Below the pieces are notes generated by a model. That model was not told the origin of the DNA, did no database searches, and saw only the letters and a program-made list of their open reading frames with translations. A stretch of DNA of 64,000 nucleotides from Bacteroidota bacterium (GTDB lineage: Bacteria; Bacteroidota; Rhodothermia; Rhodothermales; UBA10348), in contig JADFHF010000005.1 in NCBI GenBank assembly GCA_022567305.1, positions 1-64,000 on the forward strand. Reading direction: 5' to 3'. The translations under genes and the position numbers were made by a program. Positions within the stretch are counted from its first letter, which is position 1, and each line of letters opens with the position of its first letter. This document shows positions 63,280-64,000 of this stretch, in pieces.

Positions 63280-64000
63280 ATGAAACGATTCATCCTGACC
63301 CTACTTGCGTGTGGAATGCTGATCTCCCTGTCGGCTTGCAATTCGGCAACCGATTCAACGGATCACGCCGTCGAAGATCACGACGAGTTTTGGAGTCATC
63401 GGTATTCCATGCAGCCGGATATCGAGTATGGTGATCATCCGTCACAGAAACTGGACCTCTATCTACAGGGATCGTGGAGAGGTGAACCTGACTATTTCGA
63501 GCAGGTACCCGATCCTCGACCCACACTCTTGTTCATTCACGGTGGCGGATGGGTCGCGGGACAGAAAGAAGGGATGGAAATCTTCTTCCTGCATTTTATT
63601 GAGCAAGGCTGGAATGTTGTCAACATGACCTATCGACTGGGGGCCGACACGGCTCCGGAGGCCGTCGATGATGCCGTCTGTGCACTTGCCTGGGTAGCGA
63701 GCGCTTCGCATATCTACGGATTCGATCGAGAAAAGATTGTCGTGAGCGGGGTATCGGCTGGCGGACATTTGGCTCTCGTGACGGGAATTCTGGGATCACG
63801 ACCCGGCCATGACTGCTATGTTGAGGATGATTTCCGGGTCGGGGCTGTGATCAACTGGTTTGGCATCACCGACATTGAAGCCGTCGATACTTTTCTTGAT
63901 CAAACGATGCCCGATCAAAACTATGCGCGAGCCTGGATTGGAGACGAAGAACGCGTTGAGAGCATTTCCAACCAATACTCTCCCGTAGCCATCGTGGATT
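63280..64000 (+). CDS. Alpha/beta hydrolase lipoprotein, partial
   Basis: First 240 codons; the gene runs off the right edge. Lipoprotein signal (LLACGMLISLSACNS). The oxyanion-hole HGGG (TLLFIHGGGWVAGQK) and the nucleophile motif VSGVSAGGHLALV identify the carboxylesterase/BD-FAE-like alpha/beta-hydrolase-3 group. The acid and histidine of the triad lie beyond the window. Likely an extracytoplasmic esterase; substrate unknown. Confidence 0.88.
   Translation, partial: MKRFILTLLACGMLISLSACNSATDSTDHAVEDHDEFWSHRYSMQPDIEYGDHPSQKLDLYLQGSWRGEPDYFEQVPDPRPTLLFIHGGGWVAGQKEGMEIFFLHFIEQGWNVVNMTYRLGADTAPEAVDDAVCALAWVASASHIYGFDREKIVVSGVSAGGHLALVTGILGSRPGHDCYVEDDFRVGAVINWFGITDIEAVDTFLDQTMPDQNYARAWIGDEERVESISNQYSPVAIVD

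Noticed and set aside
1-64000. CRISPR arrays, rRNA and tRNA genes
   Set aside because: No regularly spaced direct repeats of suitable length, no rRNA-like stretch and no cloverleaf with a TTCGANTC-type loop were found by reading.

Overview
The window is a chromosomal segment from a member of the Bacteroidota-Rhodothermota lineage. This is inferred from a type IX secretion C-terminal sorting domain on a secreted glycosidase, a second decayed sorting domain, a DUF5916 remnant, a HmuY-like protein, a Bacteroidota-type PEP carboxylase, and dnaA and mreB lying close together. No tRNA, rRNA or CRISPR array was seen.

1-9 kb is amino-acid metabolism. A leftward leuB-leuA-leuC operon starts just downstream of a truncated ilvD stub. 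A rightward methionine operon (metX, an aspartokinase without ACT domains, a MetB-family PLP enzyme) lies behind a SAM-I riboswitch with its own terminator. nth and def run leftward. 9-17.4 kb holds an acyltransferase, uvrC, a porin-like protein, a decayed nitrilase, small secreted or membrane proteins, a DUF2461 protein, a radical SAM protein and bcp.

17.4-32 kb is the replication-origin neighbourhood and the most unusual part. dnaA, a VOC protein, a structured RNA-like element with a terminator, mreB, alkB and an AT-rich DnaA-box cluster are followed about 4.7 kb later by a second set in the same order: a 3' dnaA fragment, VOC pseudogene, RNA-like element, intact mreB2, alkB pseudogene and a second DnaA-box cluster. 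Between the copies lie tag and a DUF1835 gene. Pieces of dnaE2 sit at both copy ends and an intact dnaE2 follows, with a LexA-type site upstream. A vapB antitoxin with a dead vapC is inserted there.

32-39.6 kb is an accessory region: a YefM/YoeB pair with a frameshifted antitoxin, a tyrosine recombinase cut by the left end of an IS3-family element, a sensor kinase cut by an IS3 right end, a DUF305 plus LVIVD lipoprotein pair, and cassette-like small genes. 39.6-64 kb holds ppc, a secreted glycosidase, a haem lipoprotein, a flavin oxidoreductase, several secreted hydrolases and peptidases, a proline-racemase-family enzyme, a sugar dehydrogenase and HmuY.

Broken genes are common (about 15 visible), and three short tandem repeats of 12-18 bp occur, two inside reading frames and one next to a pseudogene. 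This suggests a genome undergoing local duplication and decay. The alternative, assembly or consensus errors for the single-base frameshifts, cannot be excluded from sequence alone.
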